Shown here piece by piece: positions 45,045 to 54,619 of a DNA stretch of 64,000 nucleotides. Source of the stretch: Nocardia niigatensis NBRC 100131. Lineage in GTDB: Bacteria; Actinomycetota; Actinomycetes; Mycobacteriales; Mycobacteriaceae. Numbering within the stretch: the first letter of the stretch is position 1; the number at the start of each line of letters is the position of its first letter. The position numbers and the translations under genes are program-made. The DNA is taken from positions 248,001 to 312,000 of the forward strand of contig NZ_BAGC01000043.1 of NCBI RefSeq assembly GCF_000308655.1, given 5' to 3'. The notes beneath the pieces are model-generated. The model saw only the letters and a program-made list of their open reading frames with translations. It ran no database searches and had not been told where the DNA came from.

Positions 45045-45614
45045 CTAGCTACCGACCTTGACGGCGTCGGTGACGAAGACCAGCGTCTCGTACGGTTTCA
45101 TTCCGCGGCCGCCCGCGCCGTAGCCGAGGTCCGGCGGGACGATGAGCAGCCGGCGGGCGCCCTGCTGGACGCCGACCAGGCCCTGGTCCCAGCCCTTGAT
45201 GACCTTGCCCGCGCCCAGCGGCAGGTCGAAGGGCTCGCCGCGGGTGAAGGACGAGTCCAGGACCTTCTTGTCGGACCAGGTGACCAGCGTGTAGTTCATG
45301 GTCAGCTGATCCCCGGCCTTGGCGGCCGGGCCGCTGCCCGCGACCAGGTCCTTGACGATGAGCTGCTTGGGCGGATCACAGTCGTCCGGGATGGTGATCT
45401 TCGGGGCCTGGCCGAAGCCACCGTCGACCTTGATGTCGTCCGCGGTGCACTCGCGGCCCTTGCTCTGGGTCGTGGTGGCGGCGGCCGCACTGGTCGTGGC
45501 CTTGGCCGTGGTGGTCGACGCCGCCTTGTTGTCATTGCTGCTGCCGCATCCCGCGGCCAGCACCGTGGCGGCCACGACCGCTCCGATCACACCGACCTTG
45601 CCCACCAAGCGCAT
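45045..45614 (-). CDS. FKBP-type prolyl isomerase lipoprotein
   Basis: A 189-residue lipoprotein: lipobox LAAGC with Cys23, then a Ser/Thr/Ala linker, a short Cys-bearing stretch (RECTADD, PDDCDPP) and an FKBP domain from about residue 95 (GDQLTMNYTLVTW, GAGKVIKGWDQGLVGVQQGA, LGYGAGG). It should catalyse proline isomerisation of exported proteins on the outside of the membrane. It is unrelated in mechanism to tig but lies next to it, 156 bases downstream on the same side. Confidence 0.9.
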   Translation of the reverse strand: MRLVGKVGVIGAVVAATVLAAGCGSSNDNKAASTTTAKATTSAAAATTTQSKGRECTADDIKVDGGFGQAPKITIPDDCDPPKQLIVKDLVAGSGPAAKAGDQLTMNYTLVTWSDKKVLDSSFTRGEPFDLPLGAGKVIKGWDQGLVGVQQGARRLLIVPPDLGYGAGGRGMKPYETLVFVTDAVKVGS

Positions 45615-45751
45615 TCCCGCTCCTGTCCGTCAGTCCGGATTGCCGCACGGATTGCGACGCCGCGCCGAACCTACACGCCGGGATCGGTCTTCGCCGGGGA
45701 GGGCGCGGCCGAGAGGGTCTCGACCGCGGCGGCGACCGGGGATTCGCGCAC

Positions 45752-46990
45752 TCAGCGATCGTTGACCAGCAGTGCGAACTGTGCGGCGGCCCTGCGGTGG
45801 ACGAGTTGCTCGGTCGGGGCGGAGACCTGCGCCAGGTAGCGGCCGTCCAGGACGAGGCAGGTGTATCTGCTCTCGGGTGCTGCGGGATTCGAGCCGGGAT
45901 CCCGCAGGCAGACCGCGTCCGGGACACCGTCCGGCGGGGTGGCCACGGACCCGCCGGGACTCGGCTCGGACAGTCTGTTCAGTGCGTGGCGGGCGGCCAC
46001 GGCGTCGGGGAAGCGCAGCAGCCGAGCCGAATCCGTGACGGCGATGCTCTCGACCGGGATGCGTGCGTCCGCACCGGACCGGTTGACCCACAGCTCGGCG
46101 AGGACGGGGCCGTAGACGATGCCGCGTGCGCTGCGGTGTCCGCCCCATCCGGCGATGAGTTGCTGCTCGTCGTGAAAGAGTTCGGGATAGGGCCATTTCC
46201 CGAGTTCGGAGGGCAGCAGGCGGCTCAGCATGCCACCGGGATCCAGTGGGAGTGCGGACAGTTCCTCGGCCGGTGTCGGCGTGAAGGCGTCCAGTTTCGG
46301 CAGTTCGGCGTCGAAGGTGGCCTCGGCCAGGCTCTTCAGGGCCGCCCGATCCGTGGCCGGATAGGTGAGGAACAGAGTCACCACGAACGGGCCGTGGGCG
46401 AGGGTGACCGCCATCGTCGGCACGTAAGTGCGCCAATGACCATGTGTCGCAAAGTATTCGGTGAACGGGACGGCGACATTGTCGTGGTTGACGTCGAAGT
46501 CGCGCGCGTCTATCTCGCGGGCCGCGTCGATGGCAGCCATATTGTCCCGCATGCGCAGGACGGTGAGGCGCACCGAACGGGCCGTGCCGATCTCCGGGAT
46601 GCCGGTCGGATCGTCGGTGCCGCCGATGCTGAATCCGGCCAGCATGCCGTATGCGGCGAGGGTGGCCCGGGTGGCGTCGGCGAGGATTCCGACGGCGTCC
46701 CCGGGTGTGGGCACCGGAACGGCCGAGGTCCGCGCCAGGGCCGGATCGACGGCGCGTGGCGCGATGACGGCATCCGCCATCCGCACCGATTCCATCAGCC
46801 GCCCATAGGTTTCCCCGGCTTCGCGCGGCGCGATGAGCGGCCGCCCGCTGTAGCCGCCGAGATCCAGCGCCCCCACCTGCGGGGTCGCCGCCCGTGGAAC
46901 CCCGGCGATCGCGCAGGCACTGACCAGTGCCGCGACCGCCATGAGCGATCCGGCGTGGACACGCCGACGGGTCGAATCGAATCGGTGCAT
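45752..46990 (-). CDS. DUF7373-type lipoprotein
   Basis: A 412-residue lipoprotein with lipobox LVSAC (Cys26). The mature part has YSGRPLIAPREAGETYGRLM, then EYFATHGHWRTYVPTMAVTL and a second half with RYTCLVLDGRYLAQVSA, the two-part layout of the large Nocardia-type DUF7373 lipoprotein family. Function is unknown; cell-envelope location is expected. ATG 46990 fits the signal sequence. Divergent from hen1, with a CRP-like site in the gap. Confidence 0.82.
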   Translation of the reverse strand: MHRFDSTRRRVHAGSLMAVAALVSACAIAGVPRAATPQVGALDLGGYSGRPLIAPREAGETYGRLMESVRMADAVIAPRAVDPALARTSAVPVPTPGDAVGILADATRATLAAYGMLAGFSIGGTDDPTGIPEIGTARSVRLTVLRMRDNMAAIDAAREIDARDFDVNHDNVAVPFTEYFATHGHWRTYVPTMAVTLAHGPFVVTLFLTYPATDRAALKSLAEATFDAELPKLDAFTPTPAEELSALPLDPGGMLSRLLPSELGKWPYPELFHDEQQLIAGWGGHRSARGIVYGPVLAELWVNRSGADARIPVESIAVTDSARLLRFPDAVAARHALNRLSEPSPGGSVATPPDGVPDAVCLRDPGSNPAAPESRYTCLVLDGRYLAQVSAPTEQLVHRRAAAQFALLVNDR

Positions 46991-47119
46991 GCCGCCACCG
47001 CCTGTCGCACAGCTCCCCGCCCGGGTCCCGGCTCTCCGATCACGGTGAGCCCGACCGACGTTTCGTCCCGGCCCCTGCGGATCGCCGACGAAAACCTCCC
47101 CCGGACACCTGTTTTCGAG

Positions 47120-47135
47120 TGTGAGCGCGATCACC
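47120..47135. promoter_or_regulatory. CRP-like site upstream of hen1-pnkp
   Basis: TGTGA-GCGCGA-TCACC matches TGTGA-N6-TCACA in 9 of 10 fixed positions, in the 254-base gap between the DUF7373 lipoprotein gene and hen1. A cAMP-receptor-type (GlxR-like) regulator could control either gene. By eye only. Confidence 0.4.
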
Positions 47136-47244
47136 CTGCACGGCAAGCCCCCTACACTGAGGGGTCGCATCCGTCGCGACTATCGGCGCAGGTCGAGACG
47201 GAAATGTATTTGCGGGTGCTCTCGGCCTACGGGAGCATCTCAGG

Positions 47245-48972
47245 ATGCTGTTGACGATCTCTTGTACGCGGCCCGAGGGCGCCGCCTGGCCGGCCTCCGA
47301 TCTGGGGTACCTGCTGCACAAGAATCCCTCGCGCAGACAGACTTTCGAGCAGTCCTACGGTGTCGCGCACGTCCTCTACCCGGAGGCGGGCGACGACCGC
47401 TGCACGGCCGCGCTGCTGCTGGAGATCGATCCCGTCCGGCAAGCGCGGGGCGGCGGAGCGGTGCGCGGAAAGTCCAAGGGCACGCCCGAATTCAGTCTCG
47501 GGCAGTATGTGAACGATCGGCCGTACGCGGCGTCTTCGCTGGTGTCCGTGGCCATTTCGACGGTGTTCGGCAGCGCCCTGCACGGCCACTGCAGGCAGCG
47601 TCCCGAGCTGGCCGAGACCGCGCTGCCGCTGCGCATCGAGCTCCCCGCCGTGCCCTGCAAGGGCGGGGTCGAGTACGCCGAACGGGTCTTCGCGCCCCTG
47701 GGCTGGACCGTCGCGGCCACTCCCCTCCCCCTGGACCCGGCATTCCCGGACTGGGGCGATTCCCATTACCTGCGGCTCGAACTCACCGGAACGCTGCGCC
47801 TGTCCGACGCGCTGTCGCATCTGTATGTCCTGCTGCCCGTCCTCGACGGCAGCAAGCACTACTGGCTCGACACCGGCGAGATCGACAAACTCCTCCGCTT
47901 CGGCGAGGGCTGGCTCACCACCCACCCGGAGCGCGAGTGGATCACCCGCCGCTACCTGACCCGCCGCCACACCCTGGTTCGCGCCGCCCTCGCCCGCCTC
48001 GCCGAGCTGGACGACACCGACCCGGAGAAACTCGGCGCGTTCGAGCACGATTTCGACGACGAGCACACCGGCACCGAGACGACGTCGTCCGCGCCCGATC
48101 CCGGCGGCGAAGTCCGTTCGGCCGCAACGGAGCTCGCGGCCACGAGTTCGCTCGACGGCGAGAATTCGGATGCCGCGCGTCTGCCCGCTCCGGCGAGCGG
48201 CGCCGCCCCCCTTGGGGCGGGCGCAGTGATATCCGCGCAGGCGACCGACCGCGTCCCGGCCTCCGCCGGGACCGGCGCTCCGGTCCCGGCGACCGATCCG
48301 GGGCCGGAGGCTTCCGGTACGGCCGAGGTCGGAGAACGCGGGCCGTCGCTGGCGGTGTTGCGGCGGGCCGCAGTACATCGGGCGCTGTCGGAGGCGAGGG
48401 CGAGCCGGGTGCTCGATCTCGGGTGCGGGCAGGGCGCGTTGCTGCTGGAACTGGTGGCGGACCGGGCGTTCGGTGAGATCGTCGGGATCGATGTGTCCAT
48501 GCGCGAGTTGAAGATCGCGGCGCGGCGACTGCGGCGGCTGCCGGAGTGGCAGTCGCGGCGGGTGACGCTGCGGCAGGGGGCGCTGACGTATACCGATGCC
48601 GCTCTGCGGGGTTATGACGCGGCGGTGCTCATGGAGGTGATCGAGCATGTGGACGCGCCGCGGTTGAAGGCGCTGGAGTACGCGGTGTTCGGGGCTGCCG
48701 TTCCGGGCGCGGTAGTGGTGACGACGCCGAACAGTGAGTACAACGTGCGGTACGACGGGCTCGCCGCGGGCGCTTTCCGGCATTCGGATCACCGATTCGA
48801 GTGGAGCCGGGCAGAATTCGCGGACTGGGCGGACCGGGTCGGCGGGACGTACGGGTATGCCGTGCGGGTCGAGCCGATCGGGCCCGAGGATGCGGAAGTG
48901 GGGGCGTCGACACAGATGGCCGTGTTCACCAAACGGGATGGGACGAACGGCGATGAGGAAGGAGTCGTGTGA
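47245..48972 (+). CDS. hen1: 3'-terminal RNA ribose 2'-O-methyltransferase Hen1
   Basis: A 575-residue protein. The N-terminal domain (1-260) has MLLTISCTRPEGAAWPASDL and DGSKHYWLDTGEIDKLLR, typical of bacterial Hen1, which activates the Pnkp ligase. The methyltransferase (385-570) has LDLGCGQGALL, metal ligands in MEVIEHV (Glu464, Glu467, His468) and SDHRFEW (His516). It adds a 2'-O-methyl to the repaired RNA 3' end so that re-cleavage is blocked. A 90-residue disordered Ala/Pro/Gly/Asp linker (about 276-366) is longer than I expect. Its TGA overlaps the pnkp ATG by one base. Confidence 0.94.
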   Translation: MLLTISCTRPEGAAWPASDLGYLLHKNPSRRQTFEQSYGVAHVLYPEAGDDRCTAALLLEIDPVRQARGGGAVRGKSKGTPEFSLGQYVNDRPYAASSLVSVAISTVFGSALHGHCRQRPELAETALPLRIELPAVPCKGGVEYAERVFAPLGWTVAATPLPLDPAFPDWGDSHYLRLELTGTLRLSDALSHLYVLLPVLDGSKHYWLDTGEIDKLLRFGEGWLTTHPEREWITRRYLTRRHTLVRAALARLAELDDTDPEKLGAFEHDFDDEHTGTETTSSAPDPGGEVRSAATELAATSSLDGENSDAARLPAPASGAAPLGAGAVISAQATDRVPASAGTGAPVPATDPGPEASGTAEVGERGPSLAVLRRAAVHRALSEARASRVLDLGCGQGALLLELVADRAFGEIVGIDVSMRELKIAARRLRRLPEWQSRRVTLRQGALTYTDAALRGYDAAVLMEVIEHVDAPRLKALEYAVFGAAVPGAVVVTTPNSEYNVRYDGLAAGAFRHSDHRFEWSRAEFADWADRVGGTYGYAVRVEPIGPEDAEVGASTQMAVFTKRDGTNGDEEGVV

Positions 48973-51551
48973 TGGCAGAGCTGTCGGTTCCGGTGCTGTC
49001 GCTGGTCGTGTTGATCGGTAGCAGCGGCTCCGGGAAATCCACGTTCGCGCACAAGCACTTCCGGTCGACGGCGGTGCTGTCGTCGGACGCGTATCGGGGG
49101 CTGGTGAGCGATGACGAGGCCGATCAGTCGGTGACGGCCGAGGCGTTCGAGCTGCTGCACCACGTGGCGGGCGTGCGCCTGCGGCGTGGGCTGCGCACCG
49201 TCATCGACGCCACCAATGTGCAGCCCAAGGCGCGGCAGGCGCTGGTGGAGCTGGCGCGGGCGCACGACGTGCTGCCGGTGGCGATCGTGCTGGACGTGCC
49301 GGAGGCGGTGTGCGTGGAGCGCAATGCGCTGCGGGTGGATCGCGCGGACCTGGGTCCGCACGTGGTCGGCCGCCACCAGCGCGATCTGCGGCGTTCGCTG
49401 AAGTTCCTGGAGCGCGAGGGCTTTCGCAAGGTGCACGTGCTGAAGGGCGTCGAGGAGATCGAGGCGGCCACCATCTCCGACGAGCGCCTGTGGAACGACA
49501 AGACCGATCTCACCGGGCCCTTCGACGTGATCGGTGACGTGCACGGCTGCCGCAGCGAACTGGAGACCCTGCTGGGCGAACTCGGCTATGTCCTCGCCCG
49601 GGACGCGGACGGTCGCGCAATGGACGCGCGGCATCCCGAGGGCCGCACCGCGGTGTTCGTCGGCGATCTGGTCGATCGCGGCCCGGACACGCCCGGCGTG
49701 CTGCGGCTGGTGATGGGCATGGTGGCAGCCGGAAACGCCCTGTGCGTCACCGGAAACCACGAGTTCAAGCTGGTACGCGCGCTGGACGGCCGCCGCGTGA
49801 AGGTGGCGCACGGCCTGGCCGAGTCGCTCACCCAGCTGGAGGCCGAGGACGCCGAATTCCGCAAGACCGCACAGGAATTCATGCGCGGCCTGGTCAGCCA
49901 CTATGTGCTCGACGGCGGCAAGCTGGTGGTGGCGCACGCCGGCCTGAAGGAGGAATACCAGGGCCGTACCTCGGGCCGGGTGCGCGAGTTCGCCATGTAC
50001 GGCGAATCCACCGGCGAGACAGACGAATACGGGCTTCCGGTGCGCTACCCGTGGGCCAACGACTATCGCGGCAAAGCGCTGGTGCTCTACGGCCACACGC
50101 CGATGACCGAACTGGTGTGGGTGAACAACACCCTGTGCCTGGATACCGGCGCGGTGTTCGGCGGCCGTCTGACCGCGCTGCGCTACCCGGAGCGGGAGCC
50201 GGTGTCGGTGCCCGCCGAGCAGGTCTGGTTCGAGCCGGTGCGGCCCCTCGAAGCCGCCACCTTCGCCACCGGATCGGCGGTGGTGCAGCGGGATCCGGGC
50301 GTGCTGGACCTGGACGACGTGCTGGGCCGGCGGGTGGTGGAGACCCGTCACCTCGGCCGGGTCACCGTCCAGGAGGATGCCGCGAGCGCCGCGCTCGAGG
50401 TGATGAGCCGTTTCGCCGTGGACCCGCGCTGGCTGCTGTACCTGCCGCCGACCATGTCGCCGTGCGCCACCTCCTCCCTGGACGGCTACCTCGAGCACCC
50501 GGCCCAGGCCTTCGAGTACTACCGGTCCGAGGGCGTGGACACGGTGGTGTGCGAGGAGAAGCACATGGGTTCGCGTGCGGTCGTGGTGGTTTCGCGATCG
50601 GCCGAGGCGGCGCGGGACCGGTTCGGCGTCGAGGACGGCAGCACCGGCGCGGTGTACACCCGCACCGGCCGCCCGTTCTTCGACGATCCGGCGCGGACCG
50701 AGACGCTGCTGGCCCGGGTGCGCGCGGCGGCCGAAACCGCCGGGCTGTTCGAGGAACTGGACACCGACTGGATGCTGCTGGACACCGAGCTGCTGCCCTG
50801 GTCTGCCAAGGCACTGGGGCTGCTGCGCAATCAGTACGCCGCGGTCGGCGCGGCGGCCCGGGCCGCGCTGACCCAGGCCGCCGAGGTACTGGCGGCCGCG
50901 GTCGACCGGGGCGTGGACGCGGGCGATCTCGCGGCGCGCACCGACGCGCGCCGGGCGGACGCTGACGCCTTCACCGCCGCCTACGGCCGCTACTGCTGGC
51001 CCACCGACGGCCTGGACGGCGTGCGCCTGGCCCCGTTCCAGCTGCTGGCGGCCTCCGGCGCGAATTACGCCGGGCGCGACCACAACTGGCACCTGGAGCG
51101 AATGGACCGGCTGGTCGCCGCCGACCCGGAGTTCTTCACCGCGACCGGCCGCCGCCTGGTCGACCTCGCCGCCCCCGAGGCCGAGGCGGCCGCGACGGCC
51201 TGGTGGACCGAACTCACCGCGGCCGGCGGCGAGGGCATGGTGGTGAAGCCGCTGGGCGCGCTGGTCACCGGAACCGGCACCCGCAGTGGACGACCGGTGC
51301 AACCGGGCGTGAAATGCCGTGGGCCCGAATACCTCCGGATCATCTACGGCCCGGAGTACCTGCGCCCCGACCAGCTGGATCGCCTGCGCTCCCGCGGCCT
51401 CGGCGGCAAACGCTCCATGGCGCTGCGCGAATACGCCCTCGGCCTGGAAGCCCTGGACCGCTTCGTGGCCCGCGAGCCGTTGTGGCGGGTCCACGAGGCC
51501 GTGTTCGCCATCCTCGCCCTGGAGACCGAACCTGTCGATCCGCGGCTCTAG
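48972..51551 (+). CDS. pnkp: Polynucleotide kinase-phosphatase-ligase Pnkp
   Basis: An 859-residue three-enzyme RNA repair protein. 5'-kinase: Walker A GSSGSGKST (16-24). 2',3'-phosphatase: GDVH (188-191), GDLVDRGPD (231-239), GNHE (261-264), GHTPM. Ligase/adenylyltransferase: EEKHMGSR with Lys530 as AMP acceptor, then GEGMVVKP (motif IV/V area) and GVKCRGPEYLRIIYG. Works in a complex with Hen1 to heal, methylate and seal broken RNAs such as tRNAs cut by ribotoxins. ATG 48972 has AAGGAG 7 bases upstream. Confidence 0.96.
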   Translation: MAELSVPVLSLVVLIGSSGSGKSTFAHKHFRSTAVLSSDAYRGLVSDDEADQSVTAEAFELLHHVAGVRLRRGLRTVIDATNVQPKARQALVELARAHDVLPVAIVLDVPEAVCVERNALRVDRADLGPHVVGRHQRDLRRSLKFLEREGFRKVHVLKGVEEIEAATISDERLWNDKTDLTGPFDVIGDVHGCRSELETLLGELGYVLARDADGRAMDARHPEGRTAVFVGDLVDRGPDTPGVLRLVMGMVAAGNALCVTGNHEFKLVRALDGRRVKVAHGLAESLTQLEAEDAEFRKTAQEFMRGLVSHYVLDGGKLVVAHAGLKEEYQGRTSGRVREFAMYGESTGETDEYGLPVRYPWANDYRGKALVLYGHTPMTELVWVNNTLCLDTGAVFGGRLTALRYPEREPVSVPAEQVWFEPVRPLEAATFATGSAVVQRDPGVLDLDDVLGRRVVETRHLGRVTVQEDAASAALEVMSRFAVDPRWLLYLPPTMSPCATSSLDGYLEHPAQAFEYYRSEGVDTVVCEEKHMGSRAVVVVSRSAEAARDRFGVEDGSTGAVYTRTGRPFFDDPARTETLLARVRAAAETAGLFEELDTDWMLLDTELLPWSAKALGLLRNQYAAVGAAARAALTQAAEVLAAAVDRGVDAGDLAARTDARRADADAFTAAYGRYCWPTDGLDGVRLAPFQLLAASGANYAGRDHNWHLERMDRLVAADPEFFTATGRRLVDLAAPEAEAAATAWWTELTAAGGEGMVVKPLGALVTGTGTRSGRPVQPGVKCRGPEYLRIIYGPEYLRPDQLDRLRSRGLGGKRSMALREYALGLEALDRFVAREPLWRVHEAVFAILALETEPVDPRL

Positions 51552-51565
51552 ACCTGGTATCTCGT

Positions 51566-52240
51566 TCAGAGCGGGCTGTCCGGGCGGACGAGGCCGGTGC
51601 GGTAGGCGATGACGACGAGCTGGGCGCGGTCGCGTGCGCCGAGTTTGGCCATGGCCCGGTTGACATGGGTCTTGGCGGTCAGGGCGGTGACGAAGAGGCG
51701 TTCGGCTATCTCGTCGTTGGACAGGCCCATCGCCACCAGCGCGACCACCTCGCGTTCGCGCGGGGTGAGCGGGGCCAGCAGGGGCGGTGGTTCCCAGCGG
51801 GCCGGATCCGGCTGGGCAAGGAAGCGGGAGATGAGCGCTTTGGTGGCGGCCGGCGAGAGCAGGGTGTCACCGGCGACGACGGTGCGGATGGCGCCGAGCA
51901 GTTCGTCGGCGTTCATGCCCTTGCCCAGGAAGCCGCTCGCCCCGGCGTGCAACGCCTCGACGACGAGGTCCTCATGCTCGAAGGTGGTGAGCACCAGCAC
52001 CTTCACCCCGGCCAGGTCCTCGTCGGCGCTGATCATCCGGGTGGCGGCGAGACCGTCCAATTCGGGCATGCGGATGTCCATGAGCACCACGTCGACCTGG
52101 TGGGTGCGGGCGAGTTCGACGGCCTCGCGCCCGGTGGCCGCCTCGGCGACCACCTTCATGTCCGAGGTGGAGTCGATGAGCATGCGGAAGGTGTCGCGCA
52201 GCAGCGCCTGATCGTCTGCGAGCAGCACCCGGATGGTCAT
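51566..52240 (-). CDS. NarL/LuxR-type response regulator
   Basis: A 224-residue regulator. Receiver domain 1-120 with acidic pocket DD (9-10), phospho-acceptor Asp55 in VVLMDIRMPELDG, Thr in VLTTFE and Lys in GFLGKGM. LuxR helix-turn-helix at about 155-215 (LTPREREVVALVAMGLSNDE, IAERLFVTALTAKTHVNRAM). Its ATG overlaps the TGA of the kinase gene by 4 bases, so the two form a two-component pair. Confidence 0.95.
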   Translation of the reverse strand: MTIRVLLADDQALLRDTFRMLIDSTSDMKVVAEAATGREAVELARTHQVDVVLMDIRMPELDGLAATRMISADEDLAGVKVLVLTTFEHEDLVVEALHAGASGFLGKGMNADELLGAIRTVVAGDTLLSPAATKALISRFLAQPDPARWEPPPLLAPLTPREREVVALVAMGLSNDEIAERLFVTALTAKTHVNRAMAKLGARDRAQLVVIAYRTGLVRPDSPL

Positions 52241-53409
52241 ACCCCGCCCCTTCGCCCGCTCCGGTGCGGCAGCTCGGCCGCCACCCGGAATCCTCCGCCG
52301 GTCCGCGGCGCGGCGCTGAGCGTGCCGCCCACGGCCTTCACTCGTTCCCGCATTCCGATCATCCCGTAGCCGGATCCGGTGTCGCCAGTCGCGTGGCCAT
52401 CGTCCTCGACGGTGATGCGCAGCCGGTCGGGCCGGTAGTCGAGGGCGATCCGGGCGGCCGGTACGCCCGCGTGCTTGCTGGTGTTGGTCAGGGCCTCCTG
52501 AATCAGCCGGTATGCGGTCAGGTCCGCCAGCGAAGACAGCTCGACGGGTTCGCCCGTCCGCTCGACGGTCACGTCCAGACCGGCGTGCCGGAAGGATTCC
52601 ACCAGCGCCGGGAGTTCCGCGAGACCGGGCGAGGGCGTGCGCGGATCCACCGAATCCCCTTCCGTGCGCAGCACTCCGACGGCCGCGCGCAGATCGTCGA
52701 GCGCGGTCCGGCTGGTGTCGCGGATCCGTTCCAGCGCCTCGTAGGCGTGTTCGGGATTGGTGCGCATGAGGTGGTGGGCGACGCCGGCCTGCGCGTTCAC
52801 CAGGGTGATGTGGTGGGCCACCACGTCGTGTAGTTCCCGGGCGATGCGCAGGCGTTCCTCGGTGACCCGGCGACCGGCCTCGGCTTCGCGGTCGCGTTCG
52901 GCGGCCTCGGCGCGTTCGAGGGCGGCGGCCAGCAGTTCGCGCTGGCTGCGCACCGCGTCGCCGGCGGCCACGCCGAGCAGGGTCCAGGCGATCTGCGACA
53001 GCGCCTGGGGCAGATCCCCGGGACTCGGCTGGGAGATCAGGATCGCCGCCACCAGCGGCACCGCGGCGCACACGCCGACCAGCCACGCGGTGCGCCGCTC
53101 GCCCCGATTCGCCACCGTGAACAGTGCGACGGCGGTGGCCGCGGGCGGCGGTGTGGAGTACGGGATCACCAGGTAGCGCGCCACTTCCACCAGCACGGTG
53201 GCGGCCACCACCGGGATCGGCCACCGGCTGCGGACCAGCAGCGGTACGCAGGTGAGCGCGAGCCCGCTGACGGCCCGGTCCATCGGGCTGTGCCGGAGGT
53301 ACGCCATGGTGGCGGCGACCGGCGTGGCGACCAGGAAGCATCCGATCGCGACCGCGAGGTCGGCCGCCCAGGGCCGGACTCGCAGCCAGCACCGCAGCCG
53401 GGCGATCAT
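52237..53409 (-). CDS. Sensor histidine kinase (NarX/DesK-like)
   Basis: A 390-residue kinase with five or six hydrophobic segments in residues 12-150, no large extracellular domain, a short coiled coil, then HisKA_3 with RIARELHDVVAHH (phospho-His194) and a HATPase domain with DTGSGYGMIGMRERVKAVGG. The membrane-embedded sensing suggests a lipid, membrane or hydrophobic ligand. Starts 20 bases after the end of the ferredoxin reductase gene on the same strand. Confidence 0.93.
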   Translation of the reverse strand: MIARLRCWLRVRPWAADLAVAIGCFLVATPVAATMAYLRHSPMDRAVSGLALTCVPLLVRSRWPIPVVAATVLVEVARYLVIPYSTPPPAATAVALFTVANRGERRTAWLVGVCAAVPLVAAILISQPSPGDLPQALSQIAWTLLGVAAGDAVRSQRELLAAALERAEAAERDREAEAGRRVTEERLRIARELHDVVAHHITLVNAQAGVAHHLMRTNPEHAYEALERIRDTSRTALDDLRAAVGVLRTEGDSVDPRTPSPGLAELPALVESFRHAGLDVTVERTGEPVELSSLADLTAYRLIQEALTNTSKHAGVPAARIALDYRPDRLRITVEDDGHATGDTGSGYGMIGMRERVKAVGGTLSAAPRTGGGFRVAAELPHRSGRRGGV

Positions 53410-53428
53410 CCGCACGTCGTCAAGGTAC

Positions 53429-54619
53429 CTACCCGCCGTGCGCGGCGGGGTGACCCGGCGCGGTGACGCGGCCGCGGTATTCGCGCAGCGTGCGGACGCT
53501 GTTCCAGCCCAGCGCCCCCACGATCCGGTCTCCGCTGCGGTAGAGCGCGACGAACTTGCGCTCGCGCGGGTCTCCCGCGACGATCTCGGCACGCGAACCG
53601 GCGGGACACCAGCCGTGCAGCTGGATCTTGCTGCCGTAGTGGTCGGTCCAACCGAAAGGGGTTGGCGCATAGGGTGTTTCCTGTCCGGGTTCGGCGAGCA
53701 GGTTGCGGGCCGCGGCCATGGCCTGCTCGCTCGCGTTGGTGCGCTGCTCGAATCGGACCCGCGCACCGACGGCCGGATGCGGCCAGTTGGCGACGTCACC
53801 GGCGGCGTACACGCCCGGCGCGGCCCGGCAGTATTCGTCGCACCGCACCCCGTCACCGATGGGCAGGCCGGATTCGGCGAGCCAGTCGACCGCGGGCGTC
53901 GAGCCGACGGCGACCACCACGACATCGGCCGCCAGGCGCGTCCCATCGTCCAGCACCACCGCGGCGACCCAGCCGTCGCCGACTTCGATATCGGTAGCCT
54001 TGCGGCCCATGAACATTCGCACCCCGTGGTCGCGATGCAGCTCCGCCACCAGGTCCGCGACCTCGTCACCGAACTGGCGGGTCAGCGGGGCGGGCTCGGC
54101 GTCCACCAGGGCGACATCCAAGCCGAGTTCCCGTGCCGACGCGGCGATTTCGCTGCCGAGGAAGCCCGCGCCGAGCACGACAACCCGTGGACCCGCCGTC
54201 AGTTCGGCGCGCAGCGCGAGCGCGTCGTCGAGGGTTCGCAGCACGTGCATCCCGGCCGGCTCGTGCCCGAAGGGCAGGCGGCGGGGTCGCAGGCCGGTTG
54301 CGACGATCAGGCCGTCGTAACGCACCCGGTCACCCCCGGCGAGGGCCACCGTGCGCGCGGTGAGATCCAGACCTGTTGCGCGGCAACCTGATCGCAGCTC
54401 CAGTCCGAGCCGTTCGATCGCCTCATCCGGACGCAACGCGACATCCTGCCGAGTGCCGGTGAGCACCTGTTTCGACAGCGGCGGCCGATCGTAGGGCGCG
54501 TGGAGCTCCTCGCCGATCAGGGTGATCGTGCCGGTGAAGCCGTCGTTGCGCAGCGTCTCGGCGGCGGTGAGGCCGGCGGCCGAAGCCCCCACCACGACAA
54601 CATGATCGAGGGCGGGCAC
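53429..54619 (-). CDS. Ferredoxin reductase (FAD/NAD)
   Basis: A 396-residue reductase of the rhodocoxin/putidaredoxin reductase type: VVVVGASAAGLTAAETL (FAD), YDRPPLSKQVL, VVVLGAGFLGSEIAASARE (NAD), VYAAGDVANWPH and a C-terminal reductase domain. It passes electrons from NAD(P)H to the small ferredoxin. GTG start shares one base with the TAG of the ferredoxin gene, with GGAG 6 bases upstream. Confidence 0.93.
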   Translation of the reverse strand: MPALDHVVVVGASAAGLTAAETLRNDGFTGTITLIGEELHAPYDRPPLSKQVLTGTRQDVALRPDEAIERLGLELRSGCRATGLDLTARTVALAGGDRVRYDGLIVATGLRPRRLPFGHEPAGMHVLRTLDDALALRAELTAGPRVVVLGAGFLGSEIAASARELGLDVALVDAEPAPLTRQFGDEVADLVAELHRDHGVRMFMGRKATDIEVGDGWVAAVVLDDGTRLAADVVVVAVGSTPAVDWLAESGLPIGDGVRCDEYCRAAPGVYAAGDVANWPHPAVGARVRFEQRTNASEQAMAAARNLLAEPGQETPYAPTPFGWTDHYGSKIQLHGWCPAGSRAEIVAGDPRERKFVALYRSGDRIVGALGWNSVRTLREYRGRVTAPGHPAAHGG

